64,000 nucleotides of DNA from Anaerococcus sp. (GTDB lineage: Bacteria > Bacillota > Clostridia > Tissierellales > Peptoniphilaceae), in the NCBI GenBank assembly GCA_030532385.1, contig JAUNLG010000004.1, positions 62,001-126,000 of the forward strand. Direction: 5' to 3'. Shown here one piece after another: positions 42,437-52,285 of the stretch. The notes below the pieces were generated by a model that was not told the origin of the DNA, searched no databases, and saw nothing but the letters and a program-made list of their open reading frames with translations. The stretch's first letter is position 1. The number at the start of each line of letters is the position of its first letter. Position numbers and translations under genes: made by a program.

Positions 42437-45286
42437 TTAATCATTTATATCAATTATTCTATCAAAATAATCTTTTTCTTTTAGGATGCTTTCCCTATTG
42501 CCAAATACGGCTACATTATCGACTTCAAAGGCCTTATCAAAGACTTCCCCTAGATCTTTTATTTCTTTAAGATCAGCTTCTTTTATTTCTTTTAGGATCT
42601 CTTCTGGGTCTTTAAAGTCCTTATTTTTGTAATTTATATAGTCAATTTGCCCATATTGGTTAGGGGTTTGGGGTCTTAGGATTGAACCCATGGTTGAGAT
42701 TTGTTGGTTTTCAAAGTCTCTTTGGTCAAGGTCAAGATTTTTTGTGATTGATCCAATCTTTTTGTAATTATCTAGGGTTTTTCCTATATTTGGATCCCTG
42801 TAGGAGAAGGCTTTTAGGATTAAGTTTTTATCTATAGCCATTCCTGCTCCATAAGCTCCTCCCTTAGCTCTTATTAACTCATAAAGGTAAGGGTTTGATA
42901 GGATTGATCCTGCTAAGGTCAAGTAGCCCTTATAGCTTAAACCTTGATCTTTAAGGTCAAGGCTTTCTGCCACATAATTTACATTTCCATCACTTAGGAT
43001 GGCCTCTTTTAGAGGGGTGGCTTTAAAATCTATAGAGATTTTCCTATCCTCTTCTTCTAGAAAGTCAAAGTTTTCTTTGATAGCTTTTTTAGCTAGCTTA
43101 TAATCTTTTCTTGATGAAGTTATATTTACACTAAGGTTTCTACTTAGACTCTTTTTATAGGCCTTTGAAAGTTTCTCTTTGAACAAATCAAAGTTATCTT
43201 TAGCCATATTTATAGCTTCTTTTAAGAAAAAGTAAGAATCTAGACCAGAAAGTTTTTCCTTTATATAGGCCTGTTTATCTATATGGGAGTCAGCCCTAGC
43301 AAGGGCTATCATATGGCCCCTATCATACATGGAGGCTTCAAAGATTGATTTTTTCATCTTTAAAAGCTCAAAGATCCTATCTTTTTGTTTAAATTTAGAC
43401 TTAAGCATAAAGTCTTTTACTAAGTCTAGGGCCTTATCTAGACTTTCTCTAGTAGTTTTGAAGGAGACTTTTAGTTTGTTTTCGCTTTCTTCCTTTGAAA
43501 CTCTTAGACTTACTAGACTAAAGTTTAGGCCTGAAAGATGTTGCCAGAGTATATCATCTATTTGTGTATAGGCTATATTTTCTGTATCAACTGCTCCCAA
43601 AAGTTCATTTACCAAGCTTAGGTATTGAAGCTCTTCTAGATTCATATGATCTAGAGCAAAGTATAAGCTTACATAGATTAGCCCGCTAGTTTTTAAGTCA
43701 TGGTAGATGAATTCAAAGCTATCATCTTCTACTTCTCTTGGTATATCCTTAATCTTTACTGGCACATCTTCTATATTTAGTCTTGGTATACTTGCTTTTT
43801 CTTCTTTGGTATTCTCCCTATCTTGGTAGGCTTTTAATTTATCAAGATCATCTTTGATACTTTCTAAATCTTTACTCTTTAGACTATCATTTTTTTCTTT
43901 AAGGTATTTTTCAAAGGCCTTATTTTTCTCTTCTGCATATGAAAGGTTAGCTTTGGCTATATGGATTAGCCTTGTTTTATTATCTAGGAAATGATCCTTA
44001 ATAAATTGTTCATAATAACCACTTCCAATAAGCTTCCTTAGATCATCAAGTACATCAACCATCCTAAAGACATCAAATAAGTCCCCATAAGGGTTTATCA
44101 TAGTAAGGTAGCTAATCCCCCTATTGACTGAATTAAGGCTTTCTCTTTGTCCATAATCAAAGATTGAAAAGGCAGACTTTAGACTTTCTTCAGATAAATT
44201 TAAAGAAAACTCCCTCATTCCTTCTTCTATAATCTCAACAAAGTCATCTATTTTTTTAGGATCTGCCTTTTGGGCTTGGATAATAACAGAAGACCTATTG
44301 CCATAGCCAACCCTGGCATAGAATAATTCTGGATTAATTTCTTTGGCAATCCTTGTCCTAATCTTTGATGAATCGCTATTAAATAGGGTATTTACAAGGA
44401 TATTTAAGGTCAGATAATCCTTAAGGTCTAGGGAACTTGTTGCTAAAAATCCATAGGTTAAGTAGGCGGAATCTTCTTCTAACTTACTTGATGGATAGGT
44501 AGACTCGATAAGTTCAGGATAAGAATTTTCCTTAACAACAATATCCTTATCTATTTTTCTGTAGGAATAATTGGAAAGATATTCCTCATCCAAATATTCT
44601 AGGTAGGAATCAATATCTAGCTTTCCATAAAAATAAATCATGGCATTGGAAGGATGGTAGGTATCCTTATAAAATTCTATAAATTCATCATAGGAAAGGT
44701 CTTTTATATAGGTTGGGTCTCCACCTGAAACATATTGGTAGGGAGAATCCTTAAATAAGAGGGCATCTATTTGATTTGAAATAAGACTTTCAGGATCAGA
44801 CAAGGCTCCCTTCATCTCATTGTAAACCACCCCACTAATTCCATTTACTTGACCATCTTTAAGGTCATAGTGCCAGGCTTCTTGATCTAGAATCTCCTTT
44901 TTTTCTAAGACTAGGGGATTAAAAACGGCATCTAGGTAGACATCTACTAGATTTTTAAAATCCCTATCATTTTCGCTAGCTACAGGAAAAAGAGTCTTGT
45001 CAGGATAGGTCATAGCATTAAGGAAGGTCTGTAGGGAAGAGGCAGCCATATCCATAAAAGGATCCTTGGACCTATACTTTTTTGATCCATTTAGGACAGA
45101 ATGCTCCATAATATGGGCCTTGCCCTTAGAATCTGTTGGAGGGCTCTTAAAGCCAATTCCAAAAGTCTTGTTAGTATCATCATTATCAATATATATTATC
45201 TGAGCCTTGGTTTTCTCATGTTCAAAAAGAGAAACTTCAAGGCCAAGTTTATCAAAATTTTCTTTCTTAATTAACGTGTATGTCAT
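42437..45286 (-). CDS. M16C-family insulinase-type metallopeptidase
   Basis: 949 residues, no signal peptide, so probably cytoplasmic. The inverted zinc motif HIMEH (His58, Glu61, His62) is in AHIMEHSVLNGS; the third ligand lies in the GISGVVYNEMKGAL region. The length and the four-domain layout with a long helical hairpin near residues 470-510 fit the PreP/Cym1-like M16C group, which degrades short peptides inside a closed chamber. In a peptide-eating anaerobe it may finish the breakdown of imported peptides. A strong ribosome site (GGAGG) precedes the ATG. Confidence 0.9.
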   Translation of the reverse strand: MTYTLIKKENFDKLGLEVSLFEHEKTKAQIIYIDNDDTNKTFGIGFKSPPTDSKGKAHIMEHSVLNGSKKYRSKDPFMDMAASSLQTFLNAMTYPDKTLFPVASENDRDFKNLVDVYLDAVFNPLVLEKKEILDQEAWHYDLKDGQVNGISGVVYNEMKGALSDPESLISNQIDALLFKDSPYQYVSGGDPTYIKDLSYDEFIEFYKDTYHPSNAMIYFYGKLDIDSYLEYLDEEYLSNYSYRKIDKDIVVKENSYPELIESTYPSSKLEEDSAYLTYGFLATSSLDLKDYLTLNILVNTLFNSDSSKIRTRIAKEINPELFYARVGYGNRSSVIIQAQKADPKKIDDFVEIIEEGMREFSLNLSEESLKSAFSIFDYGQRESLNSVNRGISYLTMINPYGDLFDVFRMVDVLDDLRKLIGSGYYEQFIKDHFLDNKTRLIHIAKANLSYAEEKNKAFEKYLKEKNDSLKSKDLESIKDDLDKLKAYQDRENTKEEKASIPRLNIEDVPVKIKDIPREVEDDSFEFIYHDLKTSGLIYVSLYFALDHMNLEELQYLSLVNELLGAVDTENIAYTQIDDILWQHLSGLNFSLVSLRVSKEESENKLKVSFKTTRESLDKALDLVKDFMLKSKFKQKDRIFELLKMKKSIFEASMYDRGHMIALARADSHIDKQAYIKEKLSGLDSYFFLKEAINMAKDNFDLFKEKLSKAYKKSLSRNLSVNITSSRKDYKLAKKAIKENFDFLEEEDRKISIDFKATPLKEAILSDGNVNYVAESLDLKDQGLSYKGYLTLAGSILSNPYLYELIRAKGGAYGAGMAIDKNLILKAFSYRDPNIGKTLDNYKKIGSITKNLDLDQRDFENQQISTMGSILRPQTPNQYGQIDYINYKNKDFKDPEEILKEIKEADLKEIKDLGEVFDKAFEVDNVAVFGNRESILKEKDYFDRIIDIND

Positions 45287-45385
45287 ATTTCCTCCATTTA
45301 TACCACTATACTACTAATGAGCCTATAATCTTTTAGGGTAAAGACTTATTGTGTGATATGATAAGGCTATAATAAAGGAGGAATT

Positions 45386-46372
45386 ATGAAACTAGGAATT
45401 ATTGGAGCAGGAAAGATCGTCCATGAGCTTTTAACCTTTATTGGTGATATTGATGGGATCGACCTTGTAGCAATTGCTGCAACAGCTCGCAGTCGTGATA
45501 AGCTAGAAGACTTATCAGAAAAATATAATATTTCTGCTTACTATACAGATTATAAGGACCTTATTAAGGATCCTAATGTAGAAGTATGTTATGTAGCCCT
45601 TCCAAACAACCTTCACTATGAAGTAATGGATTATGCCCTAGACTTTGGCAAAGATGTAATTTGTGAAAAGCCTTTTGCCGGTAACCTTAGAGAGGCAGAA
45701 GCAATATTTAATAAGGCTTTTAGCAAAAATCTCTTAGTTATGGAGGCCATATCGATTCCTTTTATAAATAATTTTAAGTTAATTAAGGAAAAGATTAAAG
45801 ACCTTGGTCAAATAAGACTTGTAAGTTTTAATTATTCCCAATACTCATCTAGGTATGATGATTTTAAAAAAGGGATAATAAGACCGGCTTTTTCTAGAAA
45901 AGCTTATGGGGGAGCTCTTATGGATATCAACTATTACAATATAGCCTTGGCTGTAAATTTATTTGGCAAGCCTAATAAAATAGAATATTTTGCCAATATA
46001 AATAAGGATATTGATACATCAGGAGTTCTTATGATGGATTATGGTGATTTTAAACTTACTGCCATTGGGGCTAAGGATAGTGAGGTTAAATCTTACAATA
46101 TTATCCAGGCAGATCAGGCAAGCTTATATATAGAAGGGCCATCATCAACCCTTGAATCTTTTAGCATAAAAAAAGTTGGGGATAGAGAAATAAAAACATT
46201 TAATGAAAACCTTAATGTAAATAGACTCTTTTATGAATTCAAGGAATTTGAAAGAATCATAAGAGATAGAGATTTTTCAAGGGCAAAAGAGCTTAAGGAA
46301 AACACTCTCCTTACTATGGAACTTTTGACAAAAGCACGTAAGTCTATTGACCTTAGATTCACTTGTGACTAA
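45386..46372 (+). CDS. Gfo/Idh/MocA-family oxidoreductase
   Basis: 328 residues. The dinucleotide-binding start is KLGIIGAGKIVHEL, VEVCYVALPNNLHYEV follows, and CEKPFAGN is the catalytic EKP motif. The C-terminal part is the usual alpha/beta domain. It is an NAD(P)-dependent sugar or inositol-type oxidoreductase with unknown substrate. AAAGGAGG precedes the ATG. It stands between the divergent peptidase gene and the mannose PTS operon; a link to sugar metabolism is likely but unspecific. Confidence 0.85.
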   Translation: MKLGIIGAGKIVHELLTFIGDIDGIDLVAIAATARSRDKLEDLSEKYNISAYYTDYKDLIKDPNVEVCYVALPNNLHYEVMDYALDFGKDVICEKPFAGNLREAEAIFNKAFSKNLLVMEAISIPFINNFKLIKEKIKDLGQIRLVSFNYSQYSSRYDDFKKGIIRPAFSRKAYGGALMDINYYNIALAVNLFGKPNKIEYFANINKDIDTSGVLMMDYGDFKLTAIGAKDSEVKSYNIIQADQASLYIEGPSSTLESFSIKKVGDREIKTFNENLNVNRLFYEFKEFERIIRDRDFSRAKELKENTLLTMELLTKARKSIDLRFTCD

Positions 46373-46445
46373 AATGGGTGTTTTCTAAAAGACCTTTTAG
46401 TGATATAATATGAATACATTATGAAGAGTATAGAAAGGAGTTTAT

Positions 46446-47435
46446 ATGGTAGGAATTATCTTAGCAAGCCATGGTGGCTTTGCTAACGGGATCAAAGAGT
46501 CCGCACAGATGATTTTTGGACAGCAAGAGAAGTTTGAGTCTGTTATCCTTGAACCATCCATGGGACCTGATGATTTTAGGGCAAATCTAGAGGCTGCTAT
46601 CAAAAGAGTAGATTCTGATGAGATTTTATTCTTGGTTGACCTATGGGGTGGTACACCCTTTAACCAAACTTCTAACCTTTTAGCAGGTCATGAAGAAAAG
46701 TGGGCAATTGTCGCAGGCCTTAACCTTCCTATGGTAATTGAAGCCTTATCTGAAAGATTCTCAAGTGAAGCTTCCCATGATATTGCCAAGGCTATAATAG
46801 GATCTGCCAAAGAGGGAATTAAGATTAAGCCAGAAGATCTAAATCCTTTAGAAGAAGAAAAGAAAGAGGAAGCAAGTAATAATATTCCTCAAGGCGCTAT
46901 ACCAGAAGGTACAGTCCTAGGTGATGGCAAGATTGACATAGGCCTTGCAAGAATTGATACAAGACTCTTACATGGTCAAGTAGCTACAAGTTGGACTAAG
47001 TCTATCAATCCAGATAGGATAATAGTAGTAAGTGATAATGTATCAGAAGATGCTTTAAGAAAGCAAATGGTAATGGAGGCAGCTCCTCCAGGAGTTAAGG
47101 CTCACGTTATTCCTATATGGAAGATGAAAGAGATCATGGATGATCCACGTTTTGGAGCAACAAGAGCCATGCTTTTATTTGAAAAACCACAAGATGTATT
47201 AGAATTTTTGGAAATAGGTGGCTCATTAGATAAGGTAAATCTTGGATCTATGGCCTACAAAAAAGGCGATATCAACCTAACTAATGCTGTATCTATGAAT
47301 GCAGAAGATGTAAAATGTTTTGATAAGATCCTTGAATATGGAGTAGAAATAGATGTTAGAAAGGTTCCAGCTGATAAGAGCGAGAACTTTGCTAATATGA
47401 TGAAAAAAGCTAAAAGCGAACTAAATATCAATTAA
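46446..47435 (+). CDS. manX: PTS mannose-family IIAB component
   Basis: 329 residues. IIA domain at 1-135 with the phospho-His in GIILASHGGFANG (His9), an acidic linker (about 138-152), and IIB domain at 160-329 with ARIDTRLLHGQVATSW carrying its phospho-His. It relays phosphate from HPr to the incoming sugar at the membrane. TATAAT lies at 46404-46409 and AAAGGAG before the ATG. It heads the operon manX-manY-manZ-manO. Confidence 0.94.
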   Translation: MVGIILASHGGFANGIKESAQMIFGQQEKFESVILEPSMGPDDFRANLEAAIKRVDSDEILFLVDLWGGTPFNQTSNLLAGHEEKWAIVAGLNLPMVIEALSERFSSEASHDIAKAIIGSAKEGIKIKPEDLNPLEEEKKEEASNNIPQGAIPEGTVLGDGKIDIGLARIDTRLLHGQVATSWTKSINPDRIIVVSDNVSEDALRKQMVMEAAPPGVKAHVIPIWKMKEIMDDPRFGATRAMLLFEKPQDVLEFLEIGGSLDKVNLGSMAYKKGDINLTNAVSMNAEDVKCFDKILEYGVEIDVRKVPADKSENFANMMKKAKSELNIN

Positions 47436-47446
47436 TAGGAGAAATT

Positions 47447-48259
47447 ATGAATATACTGAATATTATATTAATCGCCCTAGTAGCTTTTCTTGCAGGTTGT
47501 GAGGGAATTTTGGATCAATTCCAATTCCACCAACCAATAGTGGCTTGTACCCTAATAGGGCTTGTTACAGGTCACCTAAAGGAAGGTATTATCCTGGGAG
47601 GTTCCCTACAAATGATAGCCCTAGGTTGGGCTAACGTTGGAGCGGCAGTTGCACCAGATGCAGCTTTAGCCTCAGTAGCTTCAGCAATAATCATGGTTTT
47701 AGCCCTAGAGGGTGGAAGCCAAAATGTAAGTGATGCTATAAATACATCAATCGCCCTAGCTATCCCACTATCAGTAGCAGGATTATTCTTGACAATGATT
47801 GCAAGAACTTTAGCAATTCCAATAGTTCACGGTATGGACGGGGCAGCAGAGACTGCAAACTTTAGAAAGATAGATACCCTATCTTATCTAGCAATAATTA
47901 TGCAAGGCTTAAGGATTGCAATACCAGCAGTTATCCTTTGCTTTATCCCATCAAAGGCTGTAACAGATGCCCTAAACTCAATGCCAGCTTGGCTAACAGG
48001 CGGTATGGAAGTAGGTGGTGGCATGGTTGCTGCTGTAGGTTATGCTATGGTAATTAACATGATGAGTACCAAAGAAACATGGCCATTCTTTGCCCTAGGT
48101 TTCGTATTTGCAACCATTAGCGAAATAACCCTAATAGGTCTTGGTGTAATAGGAGTAGTACTAGCTATTATCTATATGACCCTAAAGGATATGGCAATGA
48201 ATAACCAAGGAGGACCTTCTTCAGGAGACCCACTTGGCGATATAATTAACGATTATTAA
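47447..48259 (+). CDS. manY: PTS mannose-family IIC component
   Basis: 270 residues. GCEGILDQFQFHQPIVACTLIGL, the family's opening signature (in part: DQFQFHQPIVACTLIG), GGSLQMIALGWANVGAAVAPD and about eight membrane segments. It forms part of the sugar channel together with IID. These IIC/IID pairs are also the receptors of class IIa bacteriocins in other Firmicutes. Confidence 0.95.
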   Translation: MNILNIILIALVAFLAGCEGILDQFQFHQPIVACTLIGLVTGHLKEGIILGGSLQMIALGWANVGAAVAPDAALASVASAIIMVLALEGGSQNVSDAINTSIALAIPLSVAGLFLTMIARTLAIPIVHGMDGAAETANFRKIDTLSYLAIIMQGLRIAIPAVILCFIPSKAVTDALNSMPAWLTGGMEVGGGMVAAVGYAMVINMMSTKETWPFFALGFVFATISEITLIGLGVIGVVLAIIYMTLKDMAMNNQGGPSSGDPLGDIINDY

Positions 48260-48269
48260 AGGAGCAGAT

Positions 48270-49226
48270 ATGACTGAAAGTAAAGCTATGAAGCAAAATG
48301 AAAATTCAAATGAAGAAAGAATTGTTCTAAGTAGGTCTGTCCGTAAGAAGGTATGTAACCGTCACCAATTCCTTCAAAGTTCTTGGAACTATGAAAGGAT
48401 GCAAAATGGTGGTTGGGCTTTCTCAATGATACCAGCTATCAAAGCTCTTTATACAAAAAAGGAAGACCAAGTTGCTGCCCTAAAAAGACACTTAGAATTT
48501 TATAATACCCACCCTTATGTATCAAGCCCAGTTATGGGTGTAACCCTTGCTATGGAAGAAGAAAGGGCTAATGGTACACCAATAGATGATGCCGCAATAA
48601 ACGGTGTAAAGGTTGGTATGATGGGACCTTTGGCAGGTGTAGGTGATCCGGTATTCTGGTTTACCCTAAGACCAATCCTTGGAGCCTTAGGTGCAAGTTT
48701 TGCCATCTCTGGTAATATCATTGGACCAATCCTATTTTTCCTAGTATGGAACCTTATAAGATATATCTTTGAGTGGAAGAGCCAAGAGTTAGGTTATAAG
48801 GCAGGAAACGAAATAACCAAGGACCTATCAGGTGGATTACTTGGAAGAGTAACCCTAATGGCATCAATCTTAGGTATGTTTATAGTTGGAGCCCTAGTAC
48901 AAAGGTGGGTATCAATCAACTTTACAGCTACAATCTCAGAGATTACCCAACAAGAGGGAGCCTATATAGATTGGGCAAACCTACCAGCAGGAGCTGAGGG
49001 GATCAAACAAGCCCTAAGCCAATTTGCAGCTATAGGACCATCAGCCCTAAACCAAGTTAAGGTAACAACCCTCCAAGATAACCTAAACTCCCTAATTCCA
49101 GGCCTGGTTCCACTCCTACTAACCCTTGGAATATCAAAACTATTAAAGAAAGATGTATCACCTATAACTATAATTGTTGCCCTATTTATCATAGGAATTA
49201 TAGCAAGGTACTTTAATATAATGTAA
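48270..49226 (+). CDS. manZ: PTS mannose-family IID component
   Basis: 318 residues. After a charged N-terminus come RHQFLQSSWNYERMQNGGW, PAIKALYTKKEDQVAALKRH and TPIDDAAINGVKVGMMGPLAGVGD, all IID signatures, then several membrane segments and a C-terminal one. With IIC it forms the membrane sugar carrier. The relatively long insert near residues 220-260 is typical of the glucose/mannose subgroup. The stop codon shares a base with the manO start. Confidence 0.94.
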   Translation: MTESKAMKQNENSNEERIVLSRSVRKKVCNRHQFLQSSWNYERMQNGGWAFSMIPAIKALYTKKEDQVAALKRHLEFYNTHPYVSSPVMGVTLAMEEERANGTPIDDAAINGVKVGMMGPLAGVGDPVFWFTLRPILGALGASFAISGNIIGPILFFLVWNLIRYIFEWKSQELGYKAGNEITKDLSGGLLGRVTLMASILGMFIVGALVQRWVSINFTATISEITQQEGAYIDWANLPAGAEGIKQALSQFAAIGPSALNQVKVTTLQDNLNSLIPGLVPLLLTLGISKLLKKDVSPITIIVALFIIGIIARYFNIM

Positions 49227-49585
49227 TGGTAAGATCACAAAACAAATCGGTAGACCTTGCCATCAAAGCTACCAACCTAAATGGCCTGACCAGTAATGGC
49301 CAGGTCATGGTTGGTAATAAGGCCTTTGAATACTACAATGATAAAAATAAGGCCGACTTTATCCAAATCCCCTATGGTGAAATTGACTATATTACAGCTG
49401 AAGTTTTATTTGGCAAAAAAATAGTAAGATTTGCCATCCATACTAAGTCCAACAGGAATTTTATCTTCTCAACTAGGGATAACAAAAAGACCCTGAGGGC
49501 TGTCAATAAGTACCTTCCTGATGAAAAGTTAAGGAAGTCTTTGGGAGTAATGGATTATATTAAAAAATCATTTAAGAAAAAATAA
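49226..49585 (+). CDS. manO: ManO-like DUF956 protein of mannose PTS operons
   Basis: 119 residues, soluble. Sequence features such as NGQVMVGNKAFEYYNDKNKADFIQIPY and FAIHTKSNRNFIFSTRDNKKTLRAV (both shortened to IQIPY and FIFSTRDNKK here) match DUF956, which regularly follows manXYZ and is thought to tune that operon. The start overlaps the manZ stop (TAATG), so it is translationally coupled. Confidence 0.88.
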   Translation: MVRSQNKSVDLAIKATNLNGLTSNGQVMVGNKAFEYYNDKNKADFIQIPYGEIDYITAEVLFGKKIVRFAIHTKSNRNFIFSTRDNKKTLRAVNKYLPDEKLRKSLGVMDYIKKSFKKK

Positions 49586-49610
49586 GAGCTCCCTAAAGGG
49601 GGCTTTTATT
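49584..49610 (+). terminator. Terminator of the mannose PTS operon
   Basis: GAGCTCCC / GGGGGCTT with a TAAA loop and two wobble pairs, followed by TT-A-TT. Confidence 0.7.
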
Positions 49611-49761
49611 ATGAATTTTAGGAAAGAAATAATATAAAGATTTGACAAATTAATTATTTGATATTTTTATAAAACCCATACTTATGCTTACTAGTCTAAG
49701 TTTCAGATTGGAATATTTAAGCTTATAAGTATAATCTTATTAAAAAGTTTAAGGTGGAATT

Positions 49762-51087
49762 ATGGTTAATAATTTAAGGTTAGCCTATGCTAACAATAGA
49801 AATTTTATAAGAATTGTAAGGTATATCCTTATATCTTTTGCATTTTTGATAATAACTTGGCTAATAGATTATAGGTATCCTAGCTTAAAGAGAGGTATTC
49901 CTGATATTTTTCTCTTATCTGCTGATGTAACCTCATCTTTTTTATCCAACCTATCAGGTACCTTTCTTACAGTAGCAACCTTTACCTTTACAACTATTCT
50001 TACAGTTTTAAATAAGTATTCAGGATCGCTAACTCCTAGGATTGTCCAAGATTTTATAGATAAGCCCAATGTCCTAAGTCTTTTTGGAGTTTATATAGGT
50101 GGTTTCTTCTATACAGTTCTTGCCCTTTTTATGGTCCAAAATATTGATTCAAAAATCCCCCTTCTTGCAGGGACCCTGGCTGTTTTTTATGCCCTAGGAG
50201 CCATGGTATCCTTTATACTTTTTGTAAGAAGAGTCCTAAGAGATATAAAATTTTCTAATGTCATAGAAAGTGTTTATGATAATGCCCACGGCCTAGTTCT
50301 TAAAGAAGCCGATAGGAGGAGAGAGTCTAGTAGGTTTGACCTTAAGTCCTATGAGGATGAGATCAAAATCTATGCCAATGCTACAGGTTTCCTATATGAT
50401 ATAGACCATAAAAATCTTATAGATAGCCTATCAGATATAAAAAGTCAGCTGGTTATAGAAAAAAAGATTGGAGAATATGTGGCAAGGGGAATGTATATAG
50501 CCAAATTATATGTCTATGACAAAATGGATTTTGAGGGTGAAGATAAGGAAGAGTTTTTGGAGAAATTATCAGCATCACTTTTAATAAATGTTAGCAAAAA
50601 TGATTTTGAAGACTACCACCACGAGCTGACAAACTTAGTTGAAATATCAATGATGGCCCTATCACCAGGAGTCAATGACCCAAATACTGCAATTGAGGCT
50701 ATAAGAAAGATCTCTTCCCTTTTAGGAGATTTGTTTTCAAGTAAAAATTCCTATGTCCTTTTAAATGAAAATGATAATTCTAAGATAATCTATAAGTCCT
50801 ATACAGTAAAAGAAGAGCTTTATAATTCCTTTGCCCAAATCATTCATTATGGCAAAGAAGATCCTATGGTTGCAAGAGCAATTCTAAATGGACTATATCT
50901 AGTATATATGCTAGCAGAAGAGAGTGTAAAATCAGAAGTAAGAGAATTTATGGATTACACTTATGAAATTTGCAAAAACTCTGTTAGCTACCAGATGGAT
51001 AAAGATGGCATAGAGATAATATATAAGGATTTTTGTAAAAATAGAGATAATCAGGTTGACCAAGAAGCTGCAAGAGAAGAAGAATAA
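49762..51087 (+). CDS. DUF2254 domain membrane protein
   Basis: 441 residues. Membrane segments at about 18-38, 60-82, 103-125 and 132-155, then a long soluble domain. FLSNLSGTFLTVATFTFTTILTVLN and ALSPGVNDPNTAIEAI (the latter strongly conserved) mark DUF2254. The function is unknown. TTGACA lies at 49642 and TATAAT at 49730, but they do not pair at normal spacing, so the promoter is unresolved. It stands alone between two terminators. Confidence 0.78.
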   Translation: MVNNLRLAYANNRNFIRIVRYILISFAFLIITWLIDYRYPSLKRGIPDIFLLSADVTSSFLSNLSGTFLTVATFTFTTILTVLNKYSGSLTPRIVQDFIDKPNVLSLFGVYIGGFFYTVLALFMVQNIDSKIPLLAGTLAVFYALGAMVSFILFVRRVLRDIKFSNVIESVYDNAHGLVLKEADRRRESSRFDLKSYEDEIKIYANATGFLYDIDHKNLIDSLSDIKSQLVIEKKIGEYVARGMYIAKLYVYDKMDFEGEDKEEFLEKLSASLLINVSKNDFEDYHHELTNLVEISMMALSPGVNDPNTAIEAIRKISSLLGDLFSSKNSYVLLNENDNSKIIYKSYTVKEELYNSFAQIIHYGKEDPMVARAILNGLYLVYMLAEESVKSEVREFMDYTYEICKNSVSYQMDKDGIEIIYKDFCKNRDNQVDQEAAREEE

Positions 51088-51096
51088 AAATAGTAT

Positions 51097-51138
51097 TGAC
51101 CTTTCCTAGCTATTTTATGGCAATGGGAAGGTCTTTTA
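51097..51138 (+). terminator. Probable terminator of the DUF2254 gene
   Basis: GACCTTTCC pairs with GGGAAGGTC (one mismatch) over a long loop, followed by TTTTATTT. Confidence 0.6.
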
Positions 51139-51240
51139 TTTATAACAATTATAAAGGCCTAGTAAAAAGCTGGTTACTATCTCAAACTTATACTTTATAA
51201 AAAAATATTTTAAAATTTAGTAAAAAAATCCTTTTAGCTC

Positions 51241-51286
51241 TTGACATAAAGAAAATGTTTCTATATAATTAACTTGAAACGTTACA
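51241..51286 (+). promoter_or_regulatory. Consensus promoter with operator-like palindromes for the sucrose/FOS operon
   Basis: Perfect TTGACA (51241-51246), 17-base spacer, perfect TATAAT (51264-51269). Between the boxes lies GAAAATGTTTC (51251-51261), and just downstream TGAAACGTTACA (51275-51286), a near-palindrome centred on CG as in LacI-family operators. A strong promoter held by two operators is expected for autoregulation by the LacI-type protein that follows. Confidence 0.8.
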
Positions 51287-51299
51287 TAAGGAGTAAAAA

Positions 51300-52265
51300 A
51301 TGACAACAATGAAAGAAGTGGCCAAGGAGGCTAAGGTTTCTTTAGGTAGCGTAAGCAATGTAATCAACAACAAACCTGTCAGGCCTGAGACCAAAAGAAA
51401 GGTTGAGGCTGCGATAGAGAAGTTAAATTATGAGAAAAATGACCTGGCTTCAGGTTTTAAGACTAATAGGACAAAAACTATAGGCCTTATTATACCAACA
51501 GTCTGGCATCCGTTTTTTTCGCAAATCGCCTTTTATGTAGAAAAATACCTACTAGAAGATGGCTATAAGCTTCTCCTATGCAACAGCAACGGCAATGCAG
51601 GAAGTGAGTTGCAATACATTCAGCTCCTACGCCAAAACATGATAGATGGGATAATTGCTATAACTTATTCTGATATAGAAATGTATATCAACAGCAAACT
51701 ACCCTTTGTTTCAATCGATAGGATTTTTTCTACCAACGTAAATTTTGTTGCTAGTAAAAACTACGAGGGAGGAAGGCTTGCTGGTAAGACCCTTGTTGAT
51801 AAAGGATCTAAGAATCTTATTTTCATAGGATCTCATAATAAGTTTGTAAATGCGACCATGGATAGAAGGAAGGGCTTTGTAAGCTTTTGTAAAGAGAATA
51901 ATATAAACTATGAAGTCATAGACTTATTAGAACCCTACCAGGGACTTGATTTAGAAATAAAGAAAGCCTTTGCCAAAAACCCTAAAATCGATGGAATTTT
52001 TGCCCTCAATGATTTTTTGGGCCTTGATATCATAAAGATTTTAGAAGAAATAGATAGGTACCCAATAAGGGACTATCAAATAATAGGGTTTGATGGTATA
52101 AAATTATCTTTTGAAAGAGACTATGTCATATCAACTATAGCCCAGCCTATAAGTGGTATAGCCAGAAAAAGTGTAGAAATTTTATTAAAAAATATAGAAG
52201 ATGAAAACCACAAAGAAAACGCTTATCTACCAGTTGACTTTAAGGATGGGGGGACAACTTGGTAG
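51300..52265 (+). CDS. LacI-family transcriptional regulator of the sucrose/FOS operon (SusR-like)
   Basis: 321 residues. HTH at 3-25 (MKEVAKEAKVSLGSVSNVIN), hinge helix (KLNYEKNDLASGFKTN), then a periplasmic-binding-like sensor domain (GLIIPTVWHPFFSQIA to VISTIAQP). It opens an operon with the same order as the pneumococcal sus genes, so the sensed sugar is probably sucrose or a fructo-oligosaccharide or their phosphate. TAAGGAG precedes the ATG. Confidence 0.85.
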   Translation: MTTMKEVAKEAKVSLGSVSNVINNKPVRPETKRKVEAAIEKLNYEKNDLASGFKTNRTKTIGLIIPTVWHPFFSQIAFYVEKYLLEDGYKLLLCNSNGNAGSELQYIQLLRQNMIDGIIAITYSDIEMYINSKLPFVSIDRIFSTNVNFVASKNYEGGRLAGKTLVDKGSKNLIFIGSHNKFVNATMDRRKGFVSFCKENNINYEVIDLLEPYQGLDLEIKKAFAKNPKIDGIFALNDFLGLDIIKILEEIDRYPIRDYQIIGFDGIKLSFERDYVISTIAQPISGIARKSVEILLKNIEDENHKENAYLPVDFKDGGTTW

Positions 52266-52285
52266 AAATATTAGAAGGAGGATCT